Shown here one piece after another: positions 18,093 to 26,771 of a stretch of DNA of 64,000 bases. The stretch is taken from positions 10,884,501-10,948,500 of the forward strand of contig NZ_AP018448.1 of assembly GCF_030294945.1 (NCBI RefSeq), written 5' to 3'. Origin of the DNA: Streptomyces graminofaciens. GTDB lineage: Bacteria > Actinomycetota > Actinomycetes > Streptomycetales > Streptomycetaceae. Every line of letters begins with the position of its first letter. Position 1 is the first letter of the stretch. A program made the position numbers and the translations under genes. A model generated the notes under the pieces. The model did not search any database. It was not told where the DNA came from and saw only the letters and a program-made list of their open reading frames with translations.

Positions 18093-18914
18093 TCATCCCT
18101 TCAGCCCTCCCGCGAAGCCGCTGATGATGCTGCGCTGCAGCAGGAAGTAGACGACCAGGACGGGCAGGATGCTGATCACCAGTGCGGCGAAGATGAGATT
18201 CCAGTCGGTGACGTACTGACCGACGAAACCGGCGATCGCGACCGGCAAGGTCTGCTGGGCGCTGCCGCTGAGGTACAGCAGTGGGGTGAAGAAGTCGTTC
18301 CACACGGCGACGGCGTTGAGCACCAGGGCGGTGGCCGTGACGGGTTTGAGCATCGGCAGCACCACGTATCGGAAGCCCTGCAGTGGGGTGCATCCGTCGA
18401 TCAGGGCGGCGTCCTCGAAGTCGCGGGGCAGCGCGCGCAGGAAGCCGACGTAGAGGAAGACGGTGAACGGCACCTGCAGGCCGGAGTAGAAGAGAACCAG
18501 TGCCCACGGGGCGCCGAGCAGGCCGAGGTCGCGCATGGTCTGGTACAGGGGCAGCGAGGCGAGTTGGAAGGGCAGCGCCAGGCCCAGGAGGACGAGCAGG
18601 TACGTTCCCCTCGCCCAGTGGGCCGTCACGCGGGCCAGCGGGTAGGCCGCGAGCGACGATACGGCCAGCACGATGACGACGCTGCACATCGTCACCAGAA
18701 CGCTGTTTGCCAGCGCCCCGCCCAGCGCGCCCTGCTGCCAGGCCTGGGCGAAGTTGTCGAGGGTGGGTGAGGTGGTCGGGCTGATGGGAGAGGAGGTGTC
18801 GGCCGTCGGTCGCACAGCGAGGTTGACCAGGACGTACACAGGGAAGGCGACGAACAGAGCGCCGGCGATCATCGCCAGTTCGAGGGCGAGGGTGCGGCGG
18901 CGGTAGCGGTTCAC
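18093..18914 (-). CDS. Sugar ABC transporter permease (MalG-like)
   Basis: A 273-residue inner-membrane permease. The start is GTG 18914 (VNRYRRRTLALELAMIAGAL), whose GTGA overlaps the stop of the preceding permease gene, showing translational coupling. About six membrane segments are visible. The EAA loop that contacts the ATPase is ALPRDFEDAALIDGCTPLQG (about residues 180-200). No ATPase gene is in the operon; Streptomyces CUT1 systems are known to share the MsiK ATPase encoded elsewhere. Confidence 0.92.
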   Translation of the reverse strand: MNRYRRRTLALELAMIAGALFVAFPVYVLVNLAVRPTADTSSPISPTTSPTLDNFAQAWQQGALGGALANSVLVTMCSVVIVLAVSSLAAYPLARVTAHWARGTYLLVLLGLALPFQLASLPLYQTMRDLGLLGAPWALVLFYSGLQVPFTVFLYVGFLRALPRDFEDAALIDGCTPLQGFRYVVLPMLKPVTATALVLNAVAVWNDFFTPLLYLSGSAQQTLPVAIAGFVGQYVTDWNLIFAALVISILPVLVVYFLLQRSIISGFAGGLKG

Positions 18915-19858
18915 GAAGTGGCCCTCTCGTTGCGGGACAGCATGAGGTACTGGCCGGTGGAGACGACCGCCACGATGATCGTCAGCACTACTGCGAGGGC
19001 GATGCTGTAGCCGAACTCGCCCAGAGTGAAGGCGTCTTTGTAGATCAGAGTGGAGAGGGTGTCGGTCGCGTGCCCCGGTCCGCCGCCGGTCAGCGCGTAG
19101 ACCTGGTCGAAGAGTTTGATGCCGCCGATGATCGACAGCATGAGATTGATGGTGAAGGCCGGTGCCAGCAACGGGCGGGTCACCGACCAGAAGCGCCGTA
19201 CGGGGCCGGCTCCGTCGATGGCCGCGGCCTCGTGGATCTCCCTGGGCACGGACTGGAGTCCGGCCAGGAAGATGACCATGGAGTAGCCGGCGAACTGCCA
19301 CACGATCACTCCGACGATCGCCCAGAGCGCGAGATCGGGATCCCCGAGCCAGTCCTGCTCCCAGCCGTTCAGTCCGATCGCGCCCAGCATGCTGTTGACC
19401 GCGCCGTCGGGTCCGAGCAGGTTGCGCCAAAGGTAGGCGGTCACGATCGGGGTGATCACGGCCGGGGCGAACAGGAACACCCGCAGCATGTTGCGGGACT
19501 TGATGGCCGAGTTGACGCCCAGGGCCAGGACCAGCCCCACCGCGTTCTGAATCACGGTGATCGCGACGGCGATCAGCAGCGTGTGCCAGAGGGCCTGCGT
19601 CGCGTCGGCATCGCGCAGCATGTCGGAGAAGTTGTCCAGGCCGACGAAGGAGAAGTGGGGATCGAGGCCGTCCCAGTCGGTGAAGGCGTAGTAGACACCG
19701 CGGGCGCTCGGCACCAGGACCACGAAGGCGAACAGCAGCAGCGCAGGCAGTGCGAACCACCATGGTGGGGTGGTACGCGCCTGCCGGATGCGCGGCACAC
19801 GCTTCGCGTCCAGGGGCCGGTCGTGGCCCTTAAGTTGCTCGTGCGGAGCGAGGGTCAC
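18911..19858 (-). CDS. Sugar ABC transporter permease (MalF-like)
   Basis: A permease of about 315 residues with six membrane segments (first at ALPALLLFAFVVLVPSARGV) and the EAA loop SVPREIHEAAAIDGAGPVRR. The start is uncertain: GTG 19858 (VTLAPHEQLKGHD) is given here, while TTG 19888 would add MKRFKKVGSP but overlaps a perfect LacI-type operator. It is first in the leftward operon with the MalG-like permease and binding protein, and is transcribed away from the LacI regulator at 20183. Confidence 0.9.
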   Translation of the reverse strand: MTLAPHEQLKGHDRPLDAKRVPRIRQARTTPPWWFALPALLLFAFVVLVPSARGVYYAFTDWDGLDPHFSFVGLDNFSDMLRDADATQALWHTLLIAVAITVIQNAVGLVLALGVNSAIKSRNMLRVFLFAPAVITPIVTAYLWRNLLGPDGAVNSMLGAIGLNGWEQDWLGDPDLALWAIVGVIVWQFAGYSMVIFLAGLQSVPREIHEAAAIDGAGPVRRFWSVTRPLLAPAFTINLMLSIIGGIKLFDQVYALTGGGPGHATDTLSTLIYKDAFTLGEFGYSIALAVVLTIIVAVVSTGQYLMLSRNERATS

Positions 19859-19874
19859 CGGCGAACCAACTTTC

Positions 19875-19888
19875 TTGAAACGTTTCAA
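19875..19888. promoter_or_regulatory. LacI-type operator (perfect palindrome)
   Basis: TTGAAACGTTTCAA is a perfect 14-bp palindrome with the CG centre typical of LacI/GalR operators. It lies at the 5' end of the MalF-like gene and should be bound by the divergent LacI regulator. Confidence 0.8.
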
Positions 19889-19999
19889 CGCTTGCTGATC
19901 AGTTCCTTCGGCCGCCGTTGCGTGGAAGGCGCCGGTCGGCCTCTTCGTCTGGGGGTGGGGTGATCCGCTGCCGGGTCGAGCCGACCTGTGAGGGTGGGT

Positions 20000-20013
20000 G
20001 GGTAACGTTTCCC
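20000..20013. promoter_or_regulatory. LacI-type operator in the divergent region
   Basis: GGGTAACGTTTCCC is a near-perfect palindrome around AACGTT, midway between the importer operon and the lacI gene. A third, weaker match (GCAACGTTTCCC, 20154-20165) lies just upstream of the lacI start and suggests autoregulation. Confidence 0.7.
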
Positions 20014-20182
20014 AAAGGGTGTAGCCGGACCCTAGAGAGCGCCCCGCGTGCCGTCAAGATGCCGCGCAAGTTGCGTTTGTGTCACAACGAAGGGCTACGA
20101 GGCGCCCTCTGAGCTGCGGGATCCTCTCGCGCCCGGCGGCCCTACACTCGGCCGCAACGTTTCCCGGAGAGGCAAGGAGCGA

Positions 20183-21220
20183 ATGGGGCTGCCAGTACCA
20201 CCCCGCAGGGTCACCATCATCGACGTCGCCCGTCACGCCCAGGTGTCCACCACTGCCGTGTCGAAGGTGCTGCGCAACGCCTACGGGGCCAGCCCGGAGA
20301 TGCGTGCCAAGGTGCGCCGGTCGATAGACGAGCTCGGCTACCGGCCGCACGCGGGTGCCAGAGGCCTGCGCGGGCAGACCTACACCATCGGCGTGATGCT
20401 GCCCGACATCCGCAACCCGTTCTTCCCCGAGATCCTCGACGGCATCACCGCCTCCCTGGAGGACACCGAGTACCAGGTGTTCCTGGGACCGGGCTGCAAC
20501 GGCGAACAGGCTGAAGCCCGCGTCACCGAGGCGATGATCGACCGCGGCATGGACGGCATCATCCTGGTCGCACCCGTGTCGTCGCGCGCCCATCTGGAGA
20601 GGGTGGCCGCCTCGGTGCCGACGGTCGTCGTCGGCCGGCAAGGGGCCTCGCCTGCGTACGACACCGTGGCCGACGAGGACTACGAGGGCGCGGCCCTGGT
20701 CGTCGGCCACCTCGCCCGACTCGGGCACCGCCGGATCGCCCACATCGAGCATCACGAGACCGACCCGACGCGCCTCGCGGAGATGCCCAACGCCCGGCGC
20801 GCCGACGGATACCGGCAGGCGATGCGGGCGCACGGGCTGGCGGAGTGGATCGACGTGGTCTCCGCCACCTACACCCAGGAAGGCGGCTACCAGGGTGCCA
20901 AAGAGCTGCTGGCCCGTCCTCGTAGGTCCACGGCTGTCTTCGCCGGGGCAGACATCGTCGCCATGGGCGTGCTCGAGGCGTTCACCGAGGCCGGGCTGTC
21001 CGTTCCCGGCGACATCTCGGTGGCCGGCTACGACAACACCACCTTCGCCGCCCTCGGCCAGATCTCGCTGACAAGCGTCGACCAGGCCGGGCACGAGATG
21101 GGTGGCAACGCCGTCCGCCTCCTACTGGAACGGATCACCGATCGTCGCCGGCCGTCGGTTCAGGTCACGCTTTCCCCCACTCTCGTGCCACGCCGGACCA
21201 CTGGCAGGCCAGGGGAATAG
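20183..21220 (+). CDS. LacI-family transcriptional regulator of the CUT1 importer
   Basis: A 345-residue regulator. ATG 20183 (MGLPVPPRRVTIIDVARHAQ) follows AAGGAGC; the longer frame to 20048 lacks a site. The LacI HTH is at residues 10-60 (VARHAQVSTTAVSKVLRNAY), then a periplasmic-binding-protein-like sensor with IGVMLPDIRNPFFPEILDGI, ADEDYEGAALVVGHLARLGH and VAGYDNTTFAALGQISLTSV. It diverges from the CUT1 operon with three CG-centred palindromes between them, so it very likely represses that operon until the transported sugar binds. Confidence 0.94.
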   Translation: MGLPVPPRRVTIIDVARHAQVSTTAVSKVLRNAYGASPEMRAKVRRSIDELGYRPHAGARGLRGQTYTIGVMLPDIRNPFFPEILDGITASLEDTEYQVFLGPGCNGEQAEARVTEAMIDRGMDGIILVAPVSSRAHLERVAASVPTVVVGRQGASPAYDTVADEDYEGAALVVGHLARLGHRRIAHIEHHETDPTRLAEMPNARRADGYRQAMRAHGLAEWIDVVSATYTQEGGYQGAKELLARPRRSTAVFAGADIVAMGVLEAFTEAGLSVPGDISVAGYDNTTFAALGQISLTSVDQAGHEMGGNAVRLLLERITDRRRPSVQVTLSPTLVPRRTTGRPGE

Positions 21221-21228
21221 GCGTCGTT

Positions 21229-21254
21229 CGCGCGGCCCCGGCCCCGGCCGCGCG
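21229..21254 (+). terminator. Hairpin after the lacI gene
   Basis: A 9-bp perfect stem (CGCGCGGCC with its complement) and an 8-nt loop begin 8 bp after the lacI stop. Confidence 0.6.
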
Positions 21255-21332
21255 CCGACCACCGGTAGTGGGCCTCGCGCAAGAGCATCCCGTGAACCGT
21301 GGGCGCCGTCACCTGCGGGCCTGCGTACGTCG

Positions 21333-21479
21333 TCAACGGCACAGGCTGCGGTCCTTGAGGACGAGACGGCGCGTGGGGCCGCCGCTGCGGCCTGCCAGTC
21401 GCTGTTCCGTCTCGTGGCCCAGCTCCCGCATCTCGTCGATGCGCTCGGTCTCGAAGTCGATGATCTGCACGAACTTCAT
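21333..21479 (-). pseudogene. Truncated small conserved protein
   Basis: ATG 21479 opens MKFVQIIDFETERIDEMREL, then GHETEQRLAGRSGGPTRRLV, LKDRSLCR and a stop, 48 residues. The start resembles small actinomycete proteins of the MKFVQIIDFET type, which normally run to about 100 residues with an AYL/VIEFDSY second half that is absent here. The function is unknown. It follows TerC on the same strand, with a large hairpin between them. Confidence 0.5.
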
Positions 21480-21493
21480 GGGTGCGTCCACAG

Positions 21494-21540
21494 GTGCCTC
21501 CACCCCCGGCCGCGGTGTCCCAGGCCGGGGGTGGAGGCAC
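21494..21540 (-). terminator. Long perfect hairpin downstream of the TerC gene
   Basis: GTGCCTCCACCCCCGGCC (21494-21511) is repeated as its exact complement at 21523-21540, an 18-bp stem with an 11-nt loop. It lies about 80 bp past the TerC stop, so it probably ends that transcript. Confidence 0.7.
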
Positions 21541-21618
21541 ACAACGAAGTACCGGGAGCGGAGCTCGGCAATTCGCCGGGCATCACCCCCGGTGTCGGTG
21601 TTCCTACGTACGACGTGG

Positions 21619-22620
21619 TCAGACGTCGATATTGTCCTTCGGAGCGCCTTCGCTCTTCTCCTGCGCCGCCTCGGGCGCCGCCTGCTTCTTGGATGCCCTC
21701 AGGCTGGTGATCGTGGTGATGATCAGGACCGAGCAGATCACGCCGAGCGAGACCGAAATGCTGATCTCGGGGACGTGGACGCCGGACTCGTGCAGCGCGT
21801 GCAGCACCAGCTTGACGCCGATGAAGCCCAGGATGATCGACAGGCCGTAGCTCAGGTGGACCAGCTTCTTCAGCAGGCCACCGATGAGGAAGTACAGCTG
21901 CCGCAGACCCATCAGGGCGAAGGCGTTGGCCGTGAACACTATGTACGGGTCCTGCGTCAGGCCGAAGATCGCAGGGATGGAGTCGAGCGCGAAGAGCACG
22001 TCGGTGGTACCGATGGCCAGCATCACGACCAGCATCGGGGTCATGACCCGCTTGCCGTTCTCCTGGATCCACAGCTTGGTGCCGTGGTAGCGGTCGGCGA
22101 CACCGAACCTGCGCTCGGCTGCCTTGAGCAGCTTGTTCTCCTCGAACTCCTCGTCCTCGTCGCCGGCCCGGGCCTCCTGGATGAGCTTCCAGGCGGTCCA
22201 GATCAGGAAGGCGCCGAAGATGTAGAACACCCAGGCGAAGCTGGCGAGGACGGCGGCACCCGCGGCGATGAAGATGGCCCGCAGCACCAGGGCTATGAGG
22301 ACACCGACCATCAGCACGCGCTGCTGGTACTGGGACGGCACCGCGAACTTCGCCATGATCAGGACGAAGACGAAGAGGTTGTCGACACTGAGGGACTTCT
22401 CGGTGATGAAGCCGGCGAAGAACTCGCCGCCGGCCTGTCCGCCACCGAAGATCAGCAGGCCGAACCCGAAGAGGCCTGCCAGGGTGATCCAGACGACCGT
22501 CCAGATTCCGGCTTCCTTGATCGAGACGTCATGCGGCTTGCGGCCGATGAAGAAATCAACCGCGATCAGGGCGGCAAGGCCCACGATGGTCAGTACCCAT
22601 AGGGTCGTTGAAACTTCCAC
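21619..22620 (-). CDS. TerC/Alx-family integral membrane protein
   Basis: A 333-residue protein with about nine membrane segments. GTG 22620 (MEVSTTLWVLTIVGLAALIA) follows GGAGGC. The family signatures are ITEKSLSVDNLFVFVLIMAK near residue 75 and DVLFALDSIPAIFGLTQDPY near 210, with conserved membrane Asp/Glu residues. Members export manganese or other metals and are linked to tellurite resistance. A charged Glu/Lys-rich tail is cytoplasmic. The original upstream region has been replaced by a broken DJ-1 gene ending about 20 bp away, so its native promoter may be lost. Confidence 0.93.
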   Translation of the reverse strand: MEVSTTLWVLTIVGLAALIAVDFFIGRKPHDVSIKEAGIWTVVWITLAGLFGFGLLIFGGGQAGGEFFAGFITEKSLSVDNLFVFVLIMAKFAVPSQYQQRVLMVGVLIALVLRAIFIAAGAAVLASFAWVFYIFGAFLIWTAWKLIQEARAGDEDEEFEENKLLKAAERRFGVADRYHGTKLWIQENGKRVMTPMLVVMLAIGTTDVLFALDSIPAIFGLTQDPYIVFTANAFALMGLRQLYFLIGGLLKKLVHLSYGLSIILGFIGVKLVLHALHESGVHVPEISISVSLGVICSVLIITTITSLRASKKQAAPEAAQEKSEGAPKDNIDV

Positions 22621-22639
22621 TGCGCCTCCGGCAGTCGTA

Positions 22640-23204
22640 ACGGCAAATGTCAGCGTCGTCGCGCGCGCCGGAGTCGAAGGCGCCCAGGTCGAAGGAGTCC
22701 TCGGGGTCTCGGTGCCTGTGCGCGAGCTGCTCGACGGACGGGAAGGTGTGCTCCGGCAGGTCCTGCATCGACTTGATCAGCTCGTCACGCAGCACCACGA
22801 CCTCCTTGGCGCTGTTCGGCAGCACATCGGACACGGGCAGGCGGCCCAGGTAGGGGCAAGAGAGGGCGAGTTCACTGTCCCGGCGGGCGACGAGTTCCGG
22901 CCGCTCGGCACGGAAGGTGTCGACAGCGAAGCGGAACGCCTATGCCGTGGTGGCCGAGACCATTGCGGCGCCGGACCTGGCACTGGCGTGCATCGGCAGG
23001 CCCAGACCGTTGATCTCGAGCTGTGGAACGAGCCCGCCGGGGGTGGGGAAGGTGAACTCGTGGGCGTGGCCGAATTACTTGAGGATCTGCGCCGTATCTA
23101 CCAGGTAGAACCCGGTGGACGCCGGGGTGGCCTGCCGGTTCGGTGAGCGGCAGAACAGCGGCCGACGGGATGACGATCAGCGCTTTGGGCTTGGACGAGG
23201 TCAT
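22640..23204 (-). pseudogene. N-terminal relic of a DJ-1/PfpI-family protein (copy B)
   Basis: ATG 23204 opens MTSSKPKALIVIPSAAVLPL and TEPAGHPGV, then a 2-base deletion shifts the frame. In the corrected frame it continues STGFYLVDTAQILK-stop, later VPQLEINGLGLPMHA, and LRDELIKSMQDLPEHTFPSV to HRHRDPEDSFDLGAFDS. It ends before the nucleophilic Cys, next to TerC. It is the inverted counterpart of the relic at 12391-12925, broken at different places. Confidence 0.8.
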
Positions 23205-23296
23205 GAAGGTGCCCGTGACATGCCTTCTCTCGTTCTGTGGGCAGGGGGCCGGCGCCGGTTGGTGGCGTCGCACCCCGGGGGTGCGCCAGTTGGTGG

Positions 23297-24014
23297 TCAG
23301 GCCGTGGCCGTGCTCGGGGTGTAGATCGTGGCGGGGTCGAGGGCGAGGTTCGCTTTGAGCTGAGCGGAGATCGCGTCGGCCAGGACTTCGGACTGCCCTG
23401 CCTCAACTCCGTCGAGCACGGCCCTGATGACGTCGGCGGGGTCGTTCAGCTCGAACGGGAACGACAGCCCCCGTGCCATGTCGGTGTCGGTCGGCCCCAG
23501 ATACACACCGGTGACCAAGGTGCTCTGTCCGGAGAGTTCGAGGCGGACACTGTTGGTCAGGCTCCAGGCAGCGGCTTTGGCCGCGTGGTAGGCGCCCCAG
23601 TGCTCGGAAGGGAACCAAGAGGCCGCCGACAGGACGTTGACGATCGCCCCGCCGCCACCGCCTTCAGGATCGGAGCGAAGGCCCGGATCATGCGCAACGG
23701 GCCGTAAAAGGCGGTGCTCATCTCCAGTTCGATCTGGTCCGGATCCCCGTTGACCAGATCGTTCATGGTGTTGATGCCGGCGTTGTTCACCAGCAGCGTC
23801 ACGTCCGTGGCGGCTGCCGCCGCAGCCGCCACGGAGGCCGGGTCGGTGTGATGTCGAGCCCGAGCACCTCCGCTCCCGGCAGGTTGACGCTCTCGGGGTT
23901 GCGTGCGGTGGCGTACACCTTGGCAGCCCCCCGCTCCAGCAGTTGTGTGACGAAGTGATGGCCGAGGCCGCGGTTCGCACCAGTGACGAGGGCGACGGAA
24001 TTGGCGATCTGCAT
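23297..24014 (-). pseudogene. Frameshifted SDR (copy B of the SDR-DJ-1 pair)
   Basis: ATG 24014 opens MQIANSVALVTGANRGLGHH. After about 60 residues a frameshift (about 23850) leads to TLLVNNAGINTMNDLVNGDP and YYGPLRMIRAFAPILK-like sequence, and a second (about 23665) leads to NVLSAASWFPSEHWGAYHAA. It ends DPATIYTPSTATA at 23297. All SDR motifs (TGxxxGLG, NNAG, Ser, YxxxK) are present but split over three frames. It lies behind MerR-type site 3. Confidence 0.85.
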
Positions 24015-24080
24015 GTGGGGGAAAGTCCTTCGCGTAGGAGTACGTCGTCAGGGGTGCCCGCGAGATCCCTGACATCGCCT

Positions 24081-24112
24081 ACGTTAAAACCTCACGCTAG
24101 CGTCAGGTGCAA
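24081..24112 (-). promoter_or_regulatory. MerR-type promoter/operator (site 3)
   Basis: The minus strand has TTGCAC, a 20-bp spacer with CTGACGCTAGCGTGAG, and TAACGT. It lies about 65 bp upstream of the broken SDR and points to it. Confidence 0.75.
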
Positions 24113-24336
24113 GTCCTTTCGGGGTGAGACTCCGCAAGGAGACAGACGTCGCTGTCTCACAGTGGCCTCCGCGCGGATGGGCGGGCGACCCACGACACCG
24201 GACCGGAGCCGGACCGGGTGGCCTCAGAGCCGGCCGGTGATCCCCAGGTGGCGGAACTGGACGATGTCGGAGATGAGCACGTCCGTCGCGGCGTAAAACG
24301 TCAGCAGGGCTCGGATGAGGTCCGTGCGGCCCAACT

Positions 24337-24371
24337 GGCAGGTGGCAGGTGGCAGGTGGCAGGTGGCAGGT
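24337..24371. repeat. Five tandem copies of GGCAGGT
   Basis: Five exact 7-bp units in the gap (24113-24402) between MerR-type site 3 and the terminator of the glycosidase operon. I see no gene in that gap. Confidence 0.9.
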
Positions 24372-24402
24372 GACGTTGGCGGCCGTGCGGCGAGGAGTGC
24401 AA

Positions 24403-24436
24403 GCGGCCCGCTGCGTGTCAGGGCGCAGCGGGCCGC
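24403..24436 (-). terminator. Hairpin terminator of the GH3-GH78-esterase operon
   Basis: A 13-bp perfect stem (GCGGCCCGCTGCG and its complement) with an 8-nt loop, about 40 bp past the GH3 stop. Confidence 0.75.
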
Positions 24437-24474
24437 GGTACGGGGGGACCGGCCGAGCATGCGGCCGCGCGCGA

Positions 24475-26745
24475 TCAGTCGTCGATAGGCTCCGGCGACA
24501 CCGTGCTCGTCTCCATGAGCTCTTCCAGCAGCTCATCCGGCAGTTGTCTGGGCAGGAAACCCACGAACTGGCGCATCGCCATGGAGGACAGCAGGCGCAG
24601 TGCGTCGGCATTGCCCTCCGCCGCTGCGGCGGCCTCCTCCTCGGTCAGCCCGGAAAGCATCGCGGAGGTCAGCGCGGGGCCGACCCAGGGGTGGCCGAAC
24701 CAGTCACGAACGGGGGATTCGAGGGTGAGCGGCCGCACGAGCCTGTCCCCGGCCAGGTCGAGGACGGCGGTGGCGACGACGTCGTGCGCGTTGTCGGCCA
24801 GATGCACCTGGTACCCGCCGGGCGCTACGGTCCAGTCGTCACGGCTGATGTCCCAGTAGGCGAAGGCGCGGCGGTCCAGGGCGATCTCGACGGTGGTGCT
24901 CTCGCCAGGGGCGAGCGCGACCTTGGTGAAGCCGCGCAGTTCCCGGGCCGGGCTGCCGACCGTCCGCCGAGGCGGGGTCACGTAGATCTGTACCACGTGC
25001 TTGCCGTGGCGGTCGCCGGTGTTGGTGACCGTGACGCTGACCGTGGCGGCGTCCGGGCCGCCGACGGTGACCTGGAAGCCGGTCTGCGCGAAAGTGGTGT
25101 AGCTCAGGCCGTGGCCGAACGGGTGGCGGACGGCGACATCGGCGGTCTCGTAGTACCGGTAGCCGACCATCACGCCTTCGCCGTAGCGGACGTGCCCCTG
25201 TTCACCGGGGAAGTTGAGGTGGCACGGGGTGTCCTGGAGCCGGAGCGGGATGGTCTCGGCCAGTCGGCCGGAGGGGTTGATCCGGCCGGTGAGCACGTCG
25301 GCGATGGCGCCGCCGCCGGCCTGGCCGGGCAGCCAGGCCTCGACCACCGCGTCCACCTCGTCGTGCCAGTCCTCCAGGGACACCACTCCGCCGTTGAGGA
25401 TCACCACGGCGGTCCGCGGAGCGGCGCGTGCCACGGCGCGGATCAACTCGATCTGCTCCGGCGGCAGGAGCAGGTTCTCTCTGTCGAAGCCCTCGGACTC
25501 GTCGGCCTCGCGCAGCCCGACGACGAGCACGGCCGTGTCGGCCCCGGCGGCCAGCGCGACGGCTTCTTCACGCAGTAGTGCCGCTTCCGAGCGGCCCGTG
25601 GTGTCGTACCCCTGGGCGAAGTCGACCTGGGCGTCGGGCAGCAGAGCCCGCAGCTCGTCCACCGGGCTGTCGACCTGTGTGGCGTTGACATGGGAGCTTC
25701 CGCCCCCCTGATAGCGCAGGGCAGCGGCGAACTCGCCGATGACCGCGACCCGGCCGGTCGGAGCCAGCGGCAGCGTCCGGTTCTCGTTCTTCAGCAGCAC
25801 CAGGCAGTCGGCGGCGGCCTCGCGGGCCAGCCGGTGGTGCATCCCGAAGTCAACCGCGGGCGGACGGGCCTCGGCATGGACCCGCCCGGCCACATCGCGG
25901 AGCCGTGCGACGGCGGTGTCGACGACGGCCTCTTCCAGAACTCCGGACCGCACCGCGGCGGCGACCTCCGCATCGGTGCCGCGACCGTTGCCGGGCATCT
26001 CCAGGTCGGTGCCGGCCAGCAGCGCGGCGACACGGTCCCCTACCGCCCCCCAGTCGGAGACGACAAGTCCGTCGAAGCCCCACTCCTCCCGTAGTACCTG
26101 GGTGAGCAGCCAGTGGCTCTCGGAGGCGTAGGTGCCGTTGATCTTGTTGTAGGAGCACATGACGGTCGCCGGGCGTGCCTGGGCCACGATCCGTTCGAAT
26201 GCCGGGAAGTAGATCTCCCGCAGGGTGCGCTCGTCGACGTCGGCGCTGACCTGCATCCGGTCGGTCTCCTGGTTGTTGGCCGCGAAGTGCTTGACCGAGG
26301 CGCCGACGCCCTGGTTCTGCACACCCACGACGTGCGCCGTGCCCAGTACGCCGCTGAGGAGCGGGTCTTCGGAGAAGTACTCGAAGTTGCGGCCGCACAA
26401 TGGTGAGCGCTTGATGTTGACGCCCGGGCCGAGCAGTACGTTCACACCCAGCGCCCGGGCCTCGCGGCCGAGCGCCTCACCCACCCGGCCGACCAGTTCG
26501 GGGTCCCAGCTGGAGGCCAGCGCCACCGCGGGTGGGAAGCAGGTAGCGGGCTCACTGTCGTACAGGCCGAGGTTGCCGGCGTCCTTGCGCTGGCGGCGGA
26601 CACCGTGCGGGCCGTCGCTCAGGACGAGCGAAGGGATCCCCGCCCGGGGGGAGGGCTTGGTGGACCAGAAGTCCTGACCCGAGAGCAGAGTGGTCTTCTC
26701 GTCGAGACTCGGCTCGGCGGCGCTGCGGTCGTGGCTGATGGCCAT
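24475..26745 (-). CDS. GH3 family beta-glucosidase
   Basis: A 756-residue cytoplasmic enzyme with no signal peptide. ATG 26745 (MAISHDRSAAEPSLDEKTTL) follows AAGGAACGC. It has the N-terminal TIM-barrel domain with KHFAANNQE (about 153-161) and the nucleophile Asp231 in GLVVSDWGAV, the second alpha/beta domain (about 320-520), and a C-terminal fibronectin III-like domain, as in typical full-length GH3 beta-glucosidases. It is the last gene of the esterase-rhamnosidase-GH3 operon, 26 bp after the rhamnosidase, and should remove glucose once the rhamnose cap and acyl group are off. Linkage specificity cannot be read from sequence. Confidence 0.94.
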   Translation of the reverse strand: MAISHDRSAAEPSLDEKTTLLSGQDFWSTKPSPRAGIPSLVLSDGPHGVRRQRKDAGNLGLYDSEPATCFPPAVALASSWDPELVGRVGEALGREARALGVNVLLGPGVNIKRSPLCGRNFEYFSEDPLLSGVLGTAHVVGVQNQGVGASVKHFAANNQETDRMQVSADVDERTLREIYFPAFERIVAQARPATVMCSYNKINGTYASESHWLLTQVLREEWGFDGLVVSDWGAVGDRVAALLAGTDLEMPGNGRGTDAEVAAAVRSGVLEEAVVDTAVARLRDVAGRVHAEARPPAVDFGMHHRLAREAAADCLVLLKNENRTLPLAPTGRVAVIGEFAAALRYQGGGSSHVNATQVDSPVDELRALLPDAQVDFAQGYDTTGRSEAALLREEAVALAAGADTAVLVVGLREADESEGFDRENLLLPPEQIELIRAVARAAPRTAVVILNGGVVSLEDWHDEVDAVVEAWLPGQAGGGAIADVLTGRINPSGRLAETIPLRLQDTPCHLNFPGEQGHVRYGEGVMVGYRYYETADVAVRHPFGHGLSYTTFAQTGFQVTVGGPDAATVSVTVTNTGDRHGKHVVQIYVTPPRRTVGSPARELRGFTKVALAPGESTTVEIALDRRAFAYWDISRDDWTVAPGGYQVHLADNAHDVVATAVLDLAGDRLVRPLTLESPVRDWFGHPWVGPALTSAMLSGLTEEEAAAAAEGNADALRLLSSMAMRQFVGFLPRQLPDELLEELMETSTVSPEPIDD

Positions 26746-26771
26746 GGTGCGCGTTCCTTGGGTGTGCGGAG

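Noticed and set aside
20048..20182. An extended N-terminus for the LacI regulator
   Set aside because: The upstream codons have no ribosome site and precede the HTH by an unusual 45 residues; ATG 20183 with AAGGAGC fits the family.
24337..24371. GGCAGGT, CGCTGCCCG and CCACCCGG arrays as possible CRISPR repeats
   Set aside because: Units are 7-9 bp and directly adjacent with no spacers, and no cas genes are present.
24224..24460. A 78-codon minus frame ending IVQFRHLGITGRL
   Set aside because: It runs through the GGCAGGT array and the terminator hairpin of the glycosidase operon, with no recognised family.
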